The notes beneath the pieces were generated by a model. The model saw nothing but the letters and a program-made list of their open reading frames with translations. It ran no database searches and had not been told where the DNA came from. The position numbers and the translations under genes were made by a program. A DNA stretch of 5,711 nucleotides, taken from JAPLJQ01 sp037143735. Lineage in GTDB: Bacteria > Desulfobacterota > Syntrophia > Syntrophales > UBA2185. Positions within the stretch are counted from its first letter, which is position 1; every line of letters starts with the position of its first letter. Positions 1-5,711 of this stretch are shown in pieces. The DNA is taken from NCBI GenBank assembly GCA_037143735.1, contig JBAWYD010000138.1:1-5711 (forward strand), written 5' to 3'.

Positions 1-226
1 ACAATGTTGCATGGGGAGGAACTTGTCAAGATATTTTTTCGTAAAAAAGAGGCGAGACCCGATACCCGATACAATTGGATACTATCACAGAACAGCTCGG
101 CATTCCAAACTATAAGGAGACTCATATGATCCAGAACGACTGCGAGAGGTTCCTTTTTTATCGTTTTATTGAAAATATATGTTATATATGGACACATTGT
201 GTGAATATTTTTTAAATCCTTCTCCG
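1..226. other. Upstream region with no confident gene; possible coding debris
   Basis: No reading frame here is long enough to call as a gene. One frame is open from 45 to the TAA at 213-215, and its middle (about 72-152) has rather GC-rich third positions and reads like ordinary protein (ITEQLGIPNYKETH, then MIQNDCERF). The sequence after about 153 is AT-rich and not coding-like. An ATG at 126 in that frame follows TAAGGAGA (112-119) and would give a 29-residue peptide. An exact 7-bp tandem duplication (CCCGATA, 58-64 and 65-71) lies just upstream; deleting one copy would join this frame to the frame open from base 2. The stretch could be the decayed or frameshifted end of a gene entering from the left, or chance. 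I recognise no family. Confidence 0.3.
189..217 (+). promoter_or_regulatory. Candidate sigma-70-type promoter for larCB
   Basis: TGGACA at 189-194 (5 of 6 to the -35 consensus) is followed after 17 bp by TTAAAT at 212-217 (4 of 6 to the -10). Transcription would start near 224, leaving a very short leader that still includes the GGTGAT ribosome site. A small palindrome, ACACA-T-TGTGT (192-202), overlaps the -35 box and could be an operator. The region is AT-rich, so chance matches are easy. Confidence 0.3.
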
Positions 227-232
227 GGTGAT
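227..232 (+). promoter_or_regulatory. Ribosome binding site that favours the TTG start of larC
   Basis: GGTGAT matches part of the anti-Shine-Dalgarno complement (AAGGAGGTGAT) and ends 7 nt before the TTG at 240. The longer alternative start, GTG at 228, lies inside this motif and has no purine-rich site of its own upstream. This decides the start in favour of TTG 240. Confidence 0.5.
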
Positions 233-239
233 AGAGACT

Positions 240-1436
240 TTGAAGATATTATATTATGACTGTTTTTCGGGCATCAGCGGCGATATGAATCTTGGCGCCA
301 TGATCGATCTCGGCGTCGATCAAGACCGGCTGGTAGAAGAATTGTCGAAAATACCGATAGATCCATATGAGATCAGGATCAGCAGGGATCAGCGCAAGGG
401 CATCGGCGGCATTAGAGTCAATATCGTTGTGTCTCCTCAAGATGCCCGGTCGGACGTGCCGTCGGGACATCATAGAACATTCAGGGACATTTCAGGGCTG
501 ATCGAAGAAAGCTCCCTGTCTGAAAAGGTGAAAACCATAAGCCTCAACATATTCAGGCAGATCGCACAGGCGGAGGCAAAGATTCATGGACGCGGGATAG
601 ATGACGTTCATTTTCATGAGATCGGGGCCGTCGATTCCATTCTTGATGTCGTCGGGGCGGCTGTCTGTCTGGATTATTTAAAGGTTGACAGGGTTTTTTC
701 TTCACCCGTCCAGGTTGGAGGCGGGTTTGTCACATGCGCACATGGGATTTTGCCCGTCCCTGCGCCTGCGACAGCAGAAATCCTTATGGAAATCCCGATC
801 AGAACAGGCCTCGTGCCCTTTGAAACGACGACACCCACAGGGGCGGCCATCCTGGCGGCCACGGTAGATGCCTTCATGGAGCACGTCGAATTTACGCCGT
901 GTAAAGTCGGTTACGGCATCGGCAAGAGAGATACGGATATTCCGAACGTCTTGCGGGTCTTTCTCGGAGAGATGCGGGAGGAAGCGATCTCCGATGATGT
1001 TGAAACGCAGGAAGCGGTTTTGGTGGAATGCAATATCGACGACATGAATCCGGAAATGTATGATTATATAATGGCGTTACTTTTTGAAAAGGGGGCGTAT
1101 GATGTTTTTCTCACCCCTGTCATTATGAAAAAATCGCGGCCGGCCGTGAAAATCAGCATCCTTTGCGACACCGGGGCAAGGAAAGCCGTTGAAGAGGTTC
1201 TGTGGCTTCATTCCTCAACCTTTGGAGTGCGATCTCATAACATATCTAAAACCATGTTGAAAAGGGACGTCTCAGCGGTGTCGACGAAATACGGTGACAT
1301 TTCCATCAAGAATGCCTACTTCAGGGGCCGTAAAATCAAATCCAAGCCGGAATATGAGGATTGTAAAAGACTGGCTAAGGAAAAGGGCGTGAGCGTGAAA
1401 GAGATATATGACAGTCTGAAAGCAGGAGATGTCTGA
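240..1436 (+). CDS. LarC, nickel insertase for the nickel-pincer nucleotide cofactor
   Basis: LarC performs the last step of nickel-pincer nucleotide (NPN) synthesis: CTP-dependent insertion of nickel into the dithio-carboxylated pyridinium mononucleotide (known for the family). With the TTG start the product is 398 aa, beginning MKILYYDCFSGISGDM, the typical LarC N-terminus; GTG at 228 would add only four residues. Visible family motifs are VHFHEIGAVDSI (about 123-134), TPTGAAI (198-204), ECNIDDMNPE (263-272) and MKKSRPA (296-302). In Lactiplantibacillus plantarum the gene is split into larC1 and larC2 and read by a programmed frameshift; here it is one uninterrupted frame. The stop overlaps the larB start by one base (TGATG), implying one mRNA and translational coupling. 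No LarA target enzyme is in the window, so the client enzyme is unknown. The family call is near certain; the exact start is likely. Confidence 0.93.
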   Translation: MKILYYDCFSGISGDMNLGAMIDLGVDQDRLVEELSKIPIDPYEIRISRDQRKGIGGIRVNIVVSPQDARSDVPSGHHRTFRDISGLIEESSLSEKVKTISLNIFRQIAQAEAKIHGRGIDDVHFHEIGAVDSILDVVGAAVCLDYLKVDRVFSSPVQVGGGFVTCAHGILPVPAPATAEILMEIPIRTGLVPFETTTPTGAAILAATVDAFMEHVEFTPCKVGYGIGKRDTDIPNVLRVFLGEMREEAISDDVETQEAVLVECNIDDMNPEMYDYIMALLFEKGAYDVFLTPVIMKKSRPAVKISILCDTGARKAVEEVLWLHSSTFGVRSHNISKTMLKRDVSAVSTKYGDISIKNAYFRGRKIKSKPEYEDCKRLAKEKGVSVKEIYDSLKAGDV

Positions 1437-2185
1437 TGAATGCCGATTCACTGAAGGGACTGCTTGAGAATATCCTGGAGAAAAAAATCAGTATAGAGGA
1501 GGGCGTCGCCCGGATAAGAGACCTGTCCTATGTGGACGTGGGGTGTGCCAAGATTGATACCCACCGGGAGCTTCGGGTCGGCTACCCGGAAGTTATTTAC
1601 AGCCCCGGTAAAACGATGGAGCAGATAAAAACCATCGTTCAGGCCATGGTGGAGAGACATACGAATATCCTGGCGACAAAGGCAAGCGAAGATGTGTTTT
1701 CTGAAATCCGGAAAATCTGCCCGGATGCCGTCTATCATTCACTGGCCAGAGCCGTCACTATCAGGAGAAACGAGATCGTGACGCCGGACGGCTATATCGC
1801 CGTTGTAACCGCTGGAACATCCGATCTTCCCATCGCTGAGGAAGCGGTCGTCACGGCGGAGTTTTGTGGCAATCGCGTTCAAACAATCGTCGATGTAGGC
1901 GTGGCAGGGATTCACCGGCTTTTCGACAAGCTGGATGTCATCAGGGGTGCAAGGGTGATCATCGTTGTTGCCGGAATGGAAGGGGCTCTTCCCAGCATTG
2001 TCGGCGGTCTTGTGGATAAACCGGTTATTGCCGTTCCAACCAGCGTCGGTTACGGTGCGAGTTTCCAGGGACTCGCTGCCCTGTTGACCATGCTCAACAG
2101 TTGCGCCGCCGGTGTCTGTGTGGTGAACATCGACAACGGTTTCGGAGCGGGATACATGGCAAGCATGATCAACAGGCTACGCTAA
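1436..2185 (+). CDS. LarB, pyridinium-3,5-biscarboxylic acid mononucleotide synthase
   Basis: LarB starts NPN synthesis: it carboxylates C5 of the pyridinium ring of nicotinic acid adenine dinucleotide and cleaves the phosphoanhydride, releasing AMP. The 249-aa length is usual. The C-terminal two thirds resemble PurE-type AIR carboxylase, with GYPEVIYSPGKT (49-60), TAGTSDLPIAEEA (125-137), GVAGIHRL (155-162) and VVAGMEGALPSIVGGL (177-192). NSCAAGVCVVNIDNGFGAG (221-239) contains Cys223, which by alignment from memory is the cysteine that forms the covalent substrate adduct in L. plantarum LarB (Cys221 there). The start ATG overlaps the larC stop, and AGGAG at 1424-1428 is a good ribosome site inside larC. 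The TAA stop overlaps the larE stop on the other strand (shared bases 2182-2185), so read-through from either side would give antisense RNA. Confidence 0.94.
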   Translation: MNADSLKGLLENILEKKISIEEGVARIRDLSYVDVGCAKIDTHRELRVGYPEVIYSPGKTMEQIKTIVQAMVERHTNILATKASEDVFSEIRKICPDAVYHSLARAVTIRRNEIVTPDGYIAVVTAGTSDLPIAEEAVVTAEFCGNRVQTIVDVGVAGIHRLFDKLDVIRGARVIIVVAGMEGALPSIVGGLVDKPVIAVPTSVGYGASFQGLAALLTMLNSCAAGVCVVNIDNGFGAGYMASMINRLR

Positions 2186-3000
2186 TCCTTAAGCGTGTTT
2201 ACAACCTCATTCATGCTTCCCGTCCTGTAACCCTTGAGGTCAAGGGTTACATATACAAATCCGAGCCGCTTGAACGTTTCGTAAACCTTATCCATCAGCG
2301 CAGTATCAAAAAACCTGCTCCGTTCATGGGTAGACACTTCTATTCGCGCCGTATCGCCATGATGACGGACCCTCACCTGTTTGAAGCCTGAATCGATCAG
2401 AAACTGCTCCGCCTCATCCACGGCTTGAAGTCGTTCCTTTGTTATTTTGTGCCCATAAGGGAACCGCGAAGACAGGCACGCGAACGCCGGTTTATCCCAG
2501 GTGGGCAGGGACATTTCCCTGGATAAGTGCCTGATGTCATCTTTCCTCATGCAGGCTTCCTTCAAAGGGCTGATAACGCCCAGCTCGGTCAGAGCCTGCA
2601 TTCCGGGTCGGTAATCGCCGGTGTCGTCCATGTTGCTTCCGTCAAGCACATAATTGATGCCGCTTTTGCGGGCAACGTCCCATATCTTGGAAAACAGGCT
2701 TTTCTTGCATAGATAACACCTGTTGACAGGGTTGTCCGAAAAACCTTCGATTTCGAGCTCTTCCGAAGTAATCACAACGTGCCTGATGCCCTCCTTCTGT
2801 GCGAAAGTAACCGCTTCCCGGAACTCTCTTTCGGGGAATGCAGACGACCGGGCCGTCACGGCGATAACGTTTTCTTGCAGCACATCATGGGCTACGTTCA
2901 GAAGGAAAGTGCTGTCAACCCCTCCTGAATAGGCCACGGCAACTCTTTCCATCTGCCGGAGACGATTCTGTAAAACGGTTAACTTATCCCGAAGTTCCAT
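2182..3000 (-). CDS. LarE, ATP-dependent sulfur transferase (pyridinium-3,5-bisthiocarboxylic acid mononucleotide synthase)
   Basis: LarE activates the carboxylates of the LarB product by adenylation and converts them to thiocarboxylates. The 272-aa protein has the PP-loop pyrophosphatase motif SGGVDST (25-31), NRCYLCKK (93-100, Cys95 and Cys98), LDGSNMDD (119-126), WDKPAFACLSSRFPYG (168-183) and the C-terminal LKGYRTGSMNE (255-265). Cys175 sits where the sacrificial cysteine of L. plantarum LarE (Cys176) is expected. Some other LarE proteins instead carry three active-site cysteines holding a [4Fe-4S] cluster; only one cysteine is seen in this motif, and whether Cys95/Cys98 could join it needs a structural model. 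The start lies 7 nt after the stop of the reductase-like gene and lacks a clear Shine-Dalgarno site, so translation is probably coupled. It converges on larB with a 4-nt overlap. Confidence 0.94.
   Translation of the reverse strand: MELRDKLTVLQNRLRQMERVAVAYSGGVDSTFLLNVAHDVLQENVIAVTARSSAFPEREFREAVTFAQKEGIRHVVITSEELEIEGFSDNPVNRCYLCKKSLFSKIWDVARKSGINYVLDGSNMDDTGDYRPGMQALTELGVISPLKEACMRKDDIRHLSREMSLPTWDKPAFACLSSRFPYGHKITKERLQAVDEAEQFLIDSGFKQVRVRHHGDTARIEVSTHERSRFFDTALMDKVYETFKRLGFVYVTLDLKGYRTGSMNEVVNTLKD
2226..2251. repeat. 26-bp inverted repeat inside the 3' part of larE
   Basis: Perfect 12-bp arms (TGTAACCCTTGA at 2226-2237 and its complement at 2240-2251) flank a 2-bp centre, GG. It lies in the codons for VTLDLKGY of LarE, about 40 bp beyond the larB stop on the plus strand. 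RNA from either strand could fold it. No T-run follows on either strand, so it is not a standard intrinsic terminator. Confidence 0.6.
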
Positions 3001-3007
3001 ACATCAA

Positions 3008-3667
3008 CTATGCAAGGACGGATTTCGAGAACATTTCGAACCCCATTTTGTCGATCATCTCTCCCATTCTCTGGCGGGGAGCGGCGTTCGATTTATAGAA
3101 TGCGATGATCTTGTCTATAAGAATCATGGCTTGTTCGGCTGTAAGATCTCTGGCGATTTCCTGGGACAGTCTGGGTCTGGCACCCCCGTTGCCGCCGACA
3201 AGCATTCTCCAGCCCTTGGGGAATCCCACGAGACCGATATCCTTGATGCACGTTTCGGCGCACTGGTTGACGCAGCCGCTGACGCCTAACTTCAATTTGC
3301 CCGGCACCTCCATGCCGTGATAGGTTTCATCCAGCTTGAAACCCAGGCTGAGGCTGTCCTGTTGACCGCGTTTGCAGAAGGCGGTTCCGGGACAGGCCTT
3401 GACGCTTCTCACACACAGTCCGATGGCTGCACCGGGGGCCATGCCGAGGTCGGCCCAGACATTGTCCACGTCTTCCTCTTTCAATCCCACCATGGCGATA
3501 CGCGCCGCGCTGGTGATTTTCAGTGCCGCCGCATTGTATTTTTCGGCCACATCGGCCAATTTGCGAAGCGTGCCGGGGCTGACAACGCCGCAGGGAATAT
3601 GAGGCGCAACTGCATAGGTTTGTTTGTCGCGCTGGATAATGACTCCTTTTTCACCGTCTTGTAGCAT
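3008..3667 (-). CDS. Small siroheme/[4Fe-4S] sulfite or nitrite reductase-like protein
   Basis: The 219-aa product belongs to the nitrite/sulfite reductase family in its short, single-repeat form. An N-terminal ferredoxin-like half (about 1-65, with KITSAARIAMVG at 50-61) is followed by the cluster half, where CPGTAFC (Cys92-x5-Cys98) and CVNQC (Cys132-x3-Cys136) form the C-x5-C...C-x3-C signature that binds the [4Fe-4S] cluster bridged to siroheme. Extra cysteines are Cys85 and Cys140. Full assimilatory enzymes are twice this size or more; this length matches low-molecular-weight sulfite reductase-like proteins of anaerobes, whose substrate is often untested. It has no signal peptide or membrane segment, so it is probably cytoplasmic. 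The ATG at 3667 follows a strong GGGAGG; a longer frame from 3799 would run through the promoter. larE follows after 7 nt, which ties it to cofactor sulfuration. Sulfite versus nitrite as substrate, or a purely electron-carrying role, cannot be decided from sequence. Confidence 0.85.
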   Translation of the reverse strand: MLQDGEKGVIIQRDKQTYAVAPHIPCGVVSPGTLRKLADVAEKYNAAALKITSAARIAMVGLKEEDVDNVWADLGMAPGAAIGLCVRSVKACPGTAFCKRGQQDSLSLGFKLDETYHGMEVPGKLKLGVSGCVNQCAETCIKDIGLVGFPKGWRMLVGGNGGARPRLSQEIARDLTAEQAMILIDKIIAFYKSNAAPRQRMGEMIDKMGFEMFSKSVLA

Positions 3668-3677
3668 GGTTCTGTTT

Positions 3678-3683
3678 CCTCCC
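3678..3683 (-). promoter_or_regulatory. Ribosome binding site fixing the start of the reductase-like gene
   Basis: GGGAGG on the minus strand (within AAGGGAGGAAAC) lies 10 nt before the ATG at 3667. It supports the 219-aa form over the 263-aa frame starting at 3799, whose extra 44 residues do not resemble the family. Confidence 0.75.
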
Positions 3684-3719
3684 TTATGATAGTTTTGTTT
3701 TATTTCACGTATAGGTGTC

Positions 3720-3748
3720 TGTATAGAAAAAATGAACCCGGGTGTCAA
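3720..3748 (-). promoter_or_regulatory. Promoter for the reductase-larE operon
   Basis: On the minus strand, TTGACA (3748-3743, perfect -35) is followed by exactly 17 bp and then TATACA (3725-3720, 4 of 6 to the -10). Transcription would begin near 3713, giving a leader of about 45 nt before the ATG at 3667. A CTATAC direct repeat (3726-3721 and 3714-3709) spans the -10 and the start region and might bind a regulator. Confidence 0.65.
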
Positions 3749-3788
3749 GGTAATGTAACCGCGGAGCGGGCGAATCTCACCTTGACAC
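3742..3788. promoter_or_regulatory. Symmetric operator-like inverted repeat between divergent promoters
   Basis: Perfect 10-bp arms, GTGTCAAGGT (3742-3751) and ACCTTGACAC (3779-3788), are separated by 27 bp. Each arm contains the -35 box of one of the two outward-facing promoters. A second small dyad, CCGC-GGA-GCGG (3759-3769), lies almost concentrically inside. Both predicted transcripts start outside the repeat, so it acts, if at all, as DNA (polymerase or regulator binding) and not as an RNA hairpin. Confidence 0.55.
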
Positions 3789-3810
3789 ACAAGGAACACA
3801 TCTGTACATT
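3782..3810 (+). promoter_or_regulatory. Promoter for the Mrp-MBL operon
   Basis: TTGACA at 3782-3787 is a perfect -35 box. After 17 bp, TACATT (3805-3810) matches the -10 consensus at 4 of 6 positions. Transcription would start near 3817, leaving a leader of about 92 nt, AT-rich, with only one weak hairpin (GAATCG at 3854-3859 with CGATTC at 3868-3873). No riboswitch was recognised. Confidence 0.6.
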
Positions 3811-3908
3811 CCGCAATAAAAAAAAAGAAATCGTCTCTGTATGGAACAAGATCGAATCGATGGTGAACGATTCAAGAAAAGCGAATATCGTTTAAAAGGG
3901 AGAAAAGA

Positions 3909-4793
3909 ATGGATTGTATGAAACAGAATAATGCTGGAAAACAACAAGAAAATAAAGAAGAAAAGAAGGTTACCGATGAAAAATTGAGAGCCTTTGCTGA
4001 AGACATGGCCCTTCAGGATCGTATGTCACAGATTAAACACAAAATCATGGTCCTCTCCGGCAAAGGGGGCGTCGGCAAGAGCACTGTTGCGGTTAATATC
4101 GCCGTTGCCTTGGCCATCGAAGGGAAAAAAGTGGGCATTCTGGATGCGGATTTTCATGGCCCCAGCATACCCACGCTTCTTCATCTCAACGGAAAATTCC
4201 TGAAAGCCGGTGAAAACGGAATTGAGCCCATCGCTTTTGTGGAAGGAGTCAAAGTAATCTCCATAGGGTTTTTCATGCAGGAGCAGGACAAGGCCGTAAT
4301 CTGGAGAGGCCCAATGAAGATAAGTGTCATAAAACAGCTTTTAGCCGAGGTGAATTGGGGAGAGCTGGATTACCTCATTATCGACTTTCCTCCGGGCACG
4401 GGAGATGAACCCCTGTCCGTAGCCCAGATGATCCCCGAGGCCGACGGGGCCATTATTGTAACCACCCCCCAGGATCTGTCCCTGATTGACGTGAGAAAAT
4501 CCATTGATTTCTGCAGACAGCTCAAACTTCCCGTTCTGGGAGTGATAGAAAATATGAGTGGACTGGTCTGCCCCCATTGTGAACAGGTCATTGATGTTTT
4601 CAAGAGAGGTGGCGGCGAAAAAATGGCCGCAGAGATGGGGGTTCCATTTCTCGGCAGAATTCCTATAGAACCGCTGATCGTGGAGGCCTCTGACAGCGGG
4701 AAGCCCTTTATTTATCATTACGGAGAAACGAAGGCTGCCCAGGCTTTTAACAAGGCTGTCCAACCCCTTTTGGGAATGAAACCAAGACCTTAA
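3909..4793 (+). CDS. Mrp/NBP35-family Fe-S cluster carrier P-loop ATPase
   Basis: Mrp/ApbC/NBP35 proteins are cytoplasmic dimeric ATPases that carry and deliver [4Fe-4S] clusters. The 294-aa protein has a hydrophilic Lys/Glu-rich N-terminus (1-42), the deviant Walker A GKGGVGKST (51-59), switch-like LDADFHGPSIP (78-88), IWRGPMK (131-137), Walker B region DYLIIDFPPGTGDE (154-167) and the cluster-binding CPHC (Cys221-Cys224) after ENMSG. It lacks the four-cysteine N-terminal motif of eukaryotic NBP35 and the N-terminal DUF59/MIP18 domain of some bacterial Mrp proteins. The ATG at 3909 follows GGGAG by 6 nt; ATG 3918 is a less well-placed alternative. The MBL gene follows after 46 bp with no terminator between. 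A natural client is the siroheme/[4Fe-4S] protein encoded divergently, or an unseen Fe-S enzyme of this locus; that link is inferred. Confidence 0.9.
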   Translation: MDCMKQNNAGKQQENKEEKKVTDEKLRAFAEDMALQDRMSQIKHKIMVLSGKGGVGKSTVAVNIAVALAIEGKKVGILDADFHGPSIPTLLHLNGKFLKAGENGIEPIAFVEGVKVISIGFFMQEQDKAVIWRGPMKISVIKQLLAEVNWGELDYLIIDFPPGTGDEPLSVAQMIPEADGAIIVTTPQDLSLIDVRKSIDFCRQLKLPVLGVIENMSGLVCPHCEQVIDVFKRGGGEKMAAEMGVPFLGRIPIEPLIVEASDSGKPFIYHYGETKAAQAFNKAVQPLLGMKPRP

Positions 4794-4839
4794 AAAAGCG
4801 GATCTCTGATGTTCATCATTCAAAAAGGAGGATAAGACA

Positions 4840-5711
4840 ATGGCCAATCTAAAATTGAAACCTTTAGACAGAATAGAAATTCTCACCCTTCAGGACAACT
4901 ATATCGAGATAACAGCGATGGACAACAATGCCATTGTAACCCGGGCGATTCCCCTGAAGGACGGATATTTCCGCCAGTCCGTCCTTTCGGAGCACGGCTT
5001 TTCCGCTGTCGTCCGGGCGACGCAGAAAGGAAAGACCGGAACCCTCCTGTTTGATTTCGGATTTTCCGAGGAGGGGGCTGCGTACAATGCCGGGATATTG
5101 GGCGCCGATTTATCCCGGGTGGACGCTGTGGTACTCTCCCACGGACACAACGACCATACCGGGGGATTTGAAAAGCTGGCGGCGATGATCGGGGCGCGGA
5201 ACATTCCCTTTGTTGTCCATCCGGTGGTTTTCCGCTTCCCCCGTTATCTGAAGATGCCCGGCGACACGAAAATCTCCTTTTCCCCTTTAGGCCGGGAACA
5301 GATCGCCGCGTCAGGTCTGAATCTTGTGGAATCCACCACGCCCTGTCCACTTTTAGAAGGCGCGGTGTTGTACCTCGGTGAGATACCGCGTAAAACTGAT
5401 TTTGAGAAAGGCTTCCCCATCGCCCATTATGTGGAAGACGGTCATGAAAAGTGGGATCCCATCGAAGACGACACATCCATCGTCATGCATCTGAAGGACA
5501 AGGGCTTGGTCGTTCTCTCGGGTTGCGCCCACGCGGGCATCGTGAATACGGTGCAGTATGCCCGGGAGGTCACGGGGATCGATAAAGTTCACGTCATCAT
5601 GGGGGGCTTTCATCTCTCCGGCAAGCTCTTCGAAGGGATCATCGGCCGGACGATCGAGGAACTGAAAAAGATTGATCCGGACTATCTTATCCCCTGCCAC
5701 TGTACCGGCCG
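4840..5711 (+). CDS. MBL-fold protein, dihydropterin-methyl-aminobenzene ribofuranosyl phosphate synthase family (3' end outside window)
   Basis: The frame starts at ATG 4840, 8 nt after a full AAGGAGG site (4825-4831), and stays open to the window edge (290 codons). It shows the metallo-beta-lactamase metal motif SHGHNDHTGG (100-109: His101, His103, Asp105, His106), then GCAHAG (228-233, His231), GGFHLS (255-260, His258) and PCHCTG (285-290, His287), a set typical of the COG1237 group. In methanogens the family is linked to an early methanopterin step (7,8-dihydropterin-6-ylmethyl-4-(beta-D-ribofuranosyl)aminobenzene 5'-phosphate synthase). In bacteria the name is transferred by homology and the reaction is unproven. 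The PCHCTG motif normally lies close to the C-terminus, so only a short tail is probably missing. It is likely co-transcribed with the Mrp ATPase. All metal ligands look intact. Confidence 0.87.
   Translation, partial: MANLKLKPLDRIEILTLQDNYIEITAMDNNAIVTRAIPLKDGYFRQSVLSEHGFSAVVRATQKGKTGTLLFDFGFSEEGAAYNAGILGADLSRVDAVVLSHGHNDHTGGFEKLAAMIGARNIPFVVHPVVFRFPRYLKMPGDTKISFSPLGREQIAASGLNLVESTTPCPLLEGAVLYLGEIPRKTDFEKGFPIAHYVEDGHEKWDPIEDDTSIVMHLKDKGLVVLSGCAHAGIVNTVQYAREVTGIDKVHVIMGGFHLSGKLFEGIIGRTIEELKKIDPDYLIPCHCTG

Noticed and set aside
3668..3799. N-terminal extension of the reductase-like protein to a 263-aa form
   Set aside because: The extra 44 residues run through the predicted promoter and do not look like the family; a strong GGGAGG site precedes the internal ATG at 3667.
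3854..3873. Hairpin in the Mrp leader as a riboswitch or attenuator
   Set aside because: Only 6 bp with an 8-nt loop and no T-run or known riboswitch core; too weak to call.
3686..3895. 69-codon plus-strand frame between the divergent operons
   Set aside because: It covers both predicted promoters and the Mrp leader, has no recognisable motif and no good ribosome site.
4794..4839. Terminator between the Mrp and MBL genes
   Set aside because: The only inverted repeat (TGATG-TT-CATCA) is 5 bp, AT-rich and followed by an A-rich ribosome site, not a T-run.
4341..4886. 181-codon minus-strand frame
   Set aside because: It is antisense to the conserved Mrp coding sequence and reads as a low-information shadow.
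4883..5700. Minus-strand frames of 197, 101 and 115 codons opposite the MBL gene
   Set aside because: The plus strand has a full ribosome site and the complete MBL metal-binding motif set; the antisense products are Arg/Pro/Ser-rich with no family features.
1..5711. CRISPR array, tRNA, rRNA or insertion sequence
   Set aside because: No spaced direct repeats, cloverleaf-like sequence, transposase motif or terminal inverted repeats with target duplications were seen.

Overview
The window looks like a metallocofactor region from an anaerobic bacterium, about half G+C. Gene content (nickel-pincer cofactor genes, a small siroheme/[4Fe-4S] sulfite-reductase-like protein, an Mrp/NBP35 ATPase and a methanopterin-pathway-like MBL protein) fits a Desulfobacterota/Syntrophobacterales-type organism best. 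That assignment is inference; no rRNA or other phylogenetic marker is present.

Layout, left to right. Bases 1-226 hold no confident gene, only possible coding debris and a candidate promoter. Next comes a plus-strand pair, larC (unfragmented, probable TTG start at 240) and larB, joined by a 1-nt stop/start overlap. They meet larE head-on: the larB and larE stop codons overlap by 4 nt, so there is no intergenic room for a terminator. larE is the second gene of a minus-strand pair. The first gene, 7 nt upstream of it, is a 219-aa siroheme/[4Fe-4S] reductase-like protein. A 241-bp divergent promoter region (3668-3908) separates this operon from a plus-strand operon of an Mrp/NBP35-type Fe-S carrier ATPase and an MBL-fold protein of the dihydropterin-methyl-aminobenzene ribofuranosyl phosphate synthase family. 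The MBL gene runs off the right edge.

How they fit together. LarB, LarE and LarC are the three enzymes that make the nickel-pincer nucleotide cofactor from nicotinic acid adenine dinucleotide: LarB carboxylates and hydrolyses, LarE adds sulfur, LarC inserts nickel using CTP. The full enzymatic set is here, but no LarA-type racemase, LarD or nickel transporter is in view. The most suggestive point is the close coupling of larE, the sulfur-transfer step, to a sulfite-reductase-like protein whose product could be sulfide, with an Fe-S carrier ATPase divergently transcribed next to it. The divergent promoters are symmetric: the same 10-bp sequence containing a perfect TTGACA forms both -35 regions and so makes an inverted repeat, which suggests matched or shared control of the two operons.
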